DNA of 64,000 bases from assembly GCF_017744135.1 (NCBI RefSeq), contig NZ_JAGHQU010000009.1, forward strand, positions 1 to 64,000, given 5' to 3'. Source of the DNA: Endozoicomonas sp. G2_2. Its GTDB lineage: Bacteria > Pseudomonadota > Gammaproteobacteria > Nevskiales > Salinisphaeraceae. The position numbers were made by a program, and so were the translations under genes. Positions 62,716-64,000 of this stretch are shown here, piece by piece; the stretch's first letter is position 1; each line of letters begins with the position of its first letter. Below the pieces are notes generated by a model. The model saw only the letters and a list, made by a program, of their open reading frames with translations, was not told where the DNA came from and searched no databases.

Positions 62716-63864
62716 TCAGAAGCCTTCGATGATCGCCGTGCCGATGGCGTCGGTCGCCCGGCGCTCCTGGCCGTGGGCGAGCAGATCCGCCGATGCGGCG
62801 TCGCGCAGTCGGTTGGCCGCCCGCGCGGCGCTCGGATCCTCCACGCCCATCCAGTCCAGCATCATGGCCGTGGTCAGCAGCATGGCGGTGGGACCGGCCA
62901 TGTTCTTGCCGGCGATATCCGGCGCGCTGCCGTGGGTCGGCTCGAACATCGGCGGGCGCGAGCGATCCGCCGGATTGACGTTGCACGACGGCGATACGCC
63001 CATGCCGCCGTTGAGCACGGCCGCAAGGTCGGTGAGGATGTCGCCGTGCAGGTTCGAAGCCACTACCACGTCGAACATCCACGGGTGGCTGACGAACTTC
63101 ATGCAGGCCGCGTCTACCAGCTCATGATGGGTGGCAACGTCCGGATACTCCGTGGCGATGCGCGCGAAGATCTCGGTATACATGTCGCCCCAATGCGCCT
63201 GGGCGTTGCGCTTGGTGATCACGCAGACCTGACTTTCGCGTTCGTCGCGGCCGAAGCGGCGCGTCCGGCCCTCGGCCTTGCGCTCCGCTGCGCGCATCCG
63301 CGCCTGCTCGAAGGCATGCCGAATGATGCGATCGGTCGCACGATGCGTGAACAGCGCCAGCTGGGTGGCGATCTCGTTGGGCGTGCCTACTGCCTGTCGC
63401 CCGCCCTGGTTCACGTACTCGCCCTCGCTGTTCTCGCGAATGACGAGCATGTCGATATCCTTCGCCCGCGGGTCCGCCAGGAACTGCGGCGCGCCCGGCA
63501 ACGGCCGACAGGGGCGCTCACAGGCCCACTGGTCGAAGTGCTTGCGAATCTGCAGCAGCGGCCCGAGCGACACGGCATCCGAAAGCAGATAACGGTTGGG
63601 GTCGTCGATCGGGCCGGGGTCGCCGAGCGCACCCAGCAGAATCGCATCAAAAGCGGCCAGCTGGTCGAGATAATCCGCCGGCGCACTTTCGCCGTGCTTT
63701 TCGTGCCAGGCATGCGACGGCCATTCGAAGGTCTCGCATTCGATCGAAAGATCCGGCTCCTTCTCACAGAGCGCCTCGAGCGCACGCGTGGCCTGAGCCA
63801 TGACCTCGGGGCCGATACCGTCGCCGGGCAGAACCGCGACGCGCCATGTCTTTTGCTTGTTCAT
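62716..63864 (-). CDS. Isocitrate/isopropylmalate dehydrogenase family, tartrate/D-malate type
   Basis: 382 residues. VAVLPGDGIGPEVMAQATRALEAL is the N-terminal family motif. CVITKRNAQAHWGDMYTEIF has the catalytic lysine, and VVASNLHGDILTDLAAVLNGGMGVSPSCN the metal aspartates. EPTHGSAPDIAGKNMAGPTA binds NAD. The ITKRNAQ segment and DSPSHAW-like N-region (FEWPSHAWHEKHGE) resemble tartrate and D-malate dehydrogenases (TtuC/DmlA) more than LeuB, and no leu genes are nearby. It oxidatively decarboxylates a 2-hydroxy-dicarboxylate. Start MNKQKTW chosen over a longer upstream frame that overlaps tadA. Confidence 0.85.
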   Translation of the reverse strand: MNKQKTWRVAVLPGDGIGPEVMAQATRALEALCEKEPDLSIECETFEWPSHAWHEKHGESAPADYLDQLAAFDAILLGALGDPGPIDDPNRYLLSDAVSLGPLLQIRKHFDQWACERPCRPLPGAPQFLADPRAKDIDMLVIRENSEGEYVNQGGRQAVGTPNEIATQLALFTHRATDRIIRHAFEQARMRAAERKAEGRTRRFGRDERESQVCVITKRNAQAHWGDMYTEIFARIATEYPDVATHHELVDAACMKFVSHPWMFDVVVASNLHGDILTDLAAVLNGGMGVSPSCNVNPADRSRPPMFEPTHGSAPDIAGKNMAGPTAMLLTTAMMLDWMGVEDPSAARAANRLRDAASADLLAHGQERRATDAIGTAIIEGF

Positions 63865-63919
63865 GGGCGGCAGGCTATCACTGTCGTCGCGCCCTGCGCA
63901 GGCCTTTTTTACGACCGTC

Positions 63920-64000
63920 TCAGCGCGCTTCGCGGCGGGCGCGGAAAAAGGCTCGCAGAAGCGCCGCACTCTCCTCGGCCAACACGCCGCCGACATGGGC
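63920..64000 (-). CDS. tadA: tRNA-specific adenosine deaminase, 3' end only
   Basis: The last 26 codons read HVGGVLAEESAALLRAFFRARREAR before TGA at 63922-63920. The GGVLAEE(C/S)AALL...FFRARR end is highly characteristic of TadA, which converts A34 to inosine in arginine tRNA. The catalytic HAE and PCxxC motifs lie outside the window. One point is that many TadA proteins have Cys where Ser follows EE. The gene is followed 56 bp later by the dehydrogenase gene on the same strand. Confidence 0.72.
   Translation of the reverse strand, partial: AHVGGVLAEESAALLRAFFRARREAR

Noticed and set aside
1-64000. tRNA, rRNA, CRISPR arrays, integrase or transposase genes
   Set aside because: None was recognised on either strand by reading; faint palindromes do not form cloverleaf or repeat-spacer patterns.

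Overview
The window is a GC-rich bacterial chromosome segment with dense, operon-organised genes. Gene content and protein style point to a halotolerant, aerobic gammaproteobacterium, possibly a Salinisphaera relative. That rests on overall resemblance (complete Entner-Doudoroff operon, BetT-type choline transporter remnant, GC-rich codons), not on any search or marker gene. No rRNA, tRNA, CRISPR array, prophage or integrase was recognised.

Layout. 0-2.7 kb: a truncated glutathione transferase beside the start of an unknown gene, an atypical SDR, an AlkA-type DNA glycosylase, and a ~615 bp gene-free element bounded by ~70 bp inverted repeats. 2.7-7.5 kb: a tightly coupled zwf-pgl-edd-eda operon (minus strand). 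7.7-14.7 kb: quinone oxidoreductase, SMR exporter, glycine-zipper lipoprotein, thioesterase, large alpha/beta hydrolase, then a lipid-type cassette (DUF1295 reductase, CFA-family methyltransferase, DUF3108 protein). 14.8-29 kb: housekeeping and stress genes (aminotransferase, 2-hydroxyacid dehydrogenase, succinate-semialdehyde dehydrogenase, acetylpolyamine amidohydrolase-like protein, galE, ada, purU, dinB, tpm, cbpA). 29-35 kb: acyl-CoA synthetase, malic enzyme, rhodanese, SLC13-RCK transporter. 35-38.5 kb: a beheaded betT, an ETHE1-like persulfide dioxygenase and a tautomerase, with four copies of a DnaA-box-like inverted repeat between them. 38.5-44.3 kb: large MscS channel, His/Arg-rich lipoprotein, and a secreted nuclease with a C-terminal sorting signal.

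44.4-48.9 kb is a nitrogen module: GlnT-type glutamine-synthetase homologue, orphan substrate-binding protein and TetR regulator, divergent from a MetX-like hydrolase across a 24 bp palindrome. 49-57.2 kb is an apparent horizontally acquired metal-efflux island, lower in GC by eye. It carries BlaI repressor, M56 membrane protease, CzcC, a His-rich periplasmic protein, CzcB and CzcA in one overlapping transcription unit, beside a decayed Ni/Co exporter. 57.4-64 kb: a sodium:solute symporter with a small membrane partner lacking a normal start codon, a PAS-GAF-GGDEF diguanylate cyclase with an 11-G tract in its leader, gabT, a tartrate/isopropylmalate dehydrogenase-type gene, and the 3' end of tadA.

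The most promising undescribed items are the BlaI/M56-controlled Czc system, whose protease carries a periplasmic His/Cys loop that could sense metal, the TetR-governed GlnT/SBP/hydrolase module, and the two non-coding repeat families.
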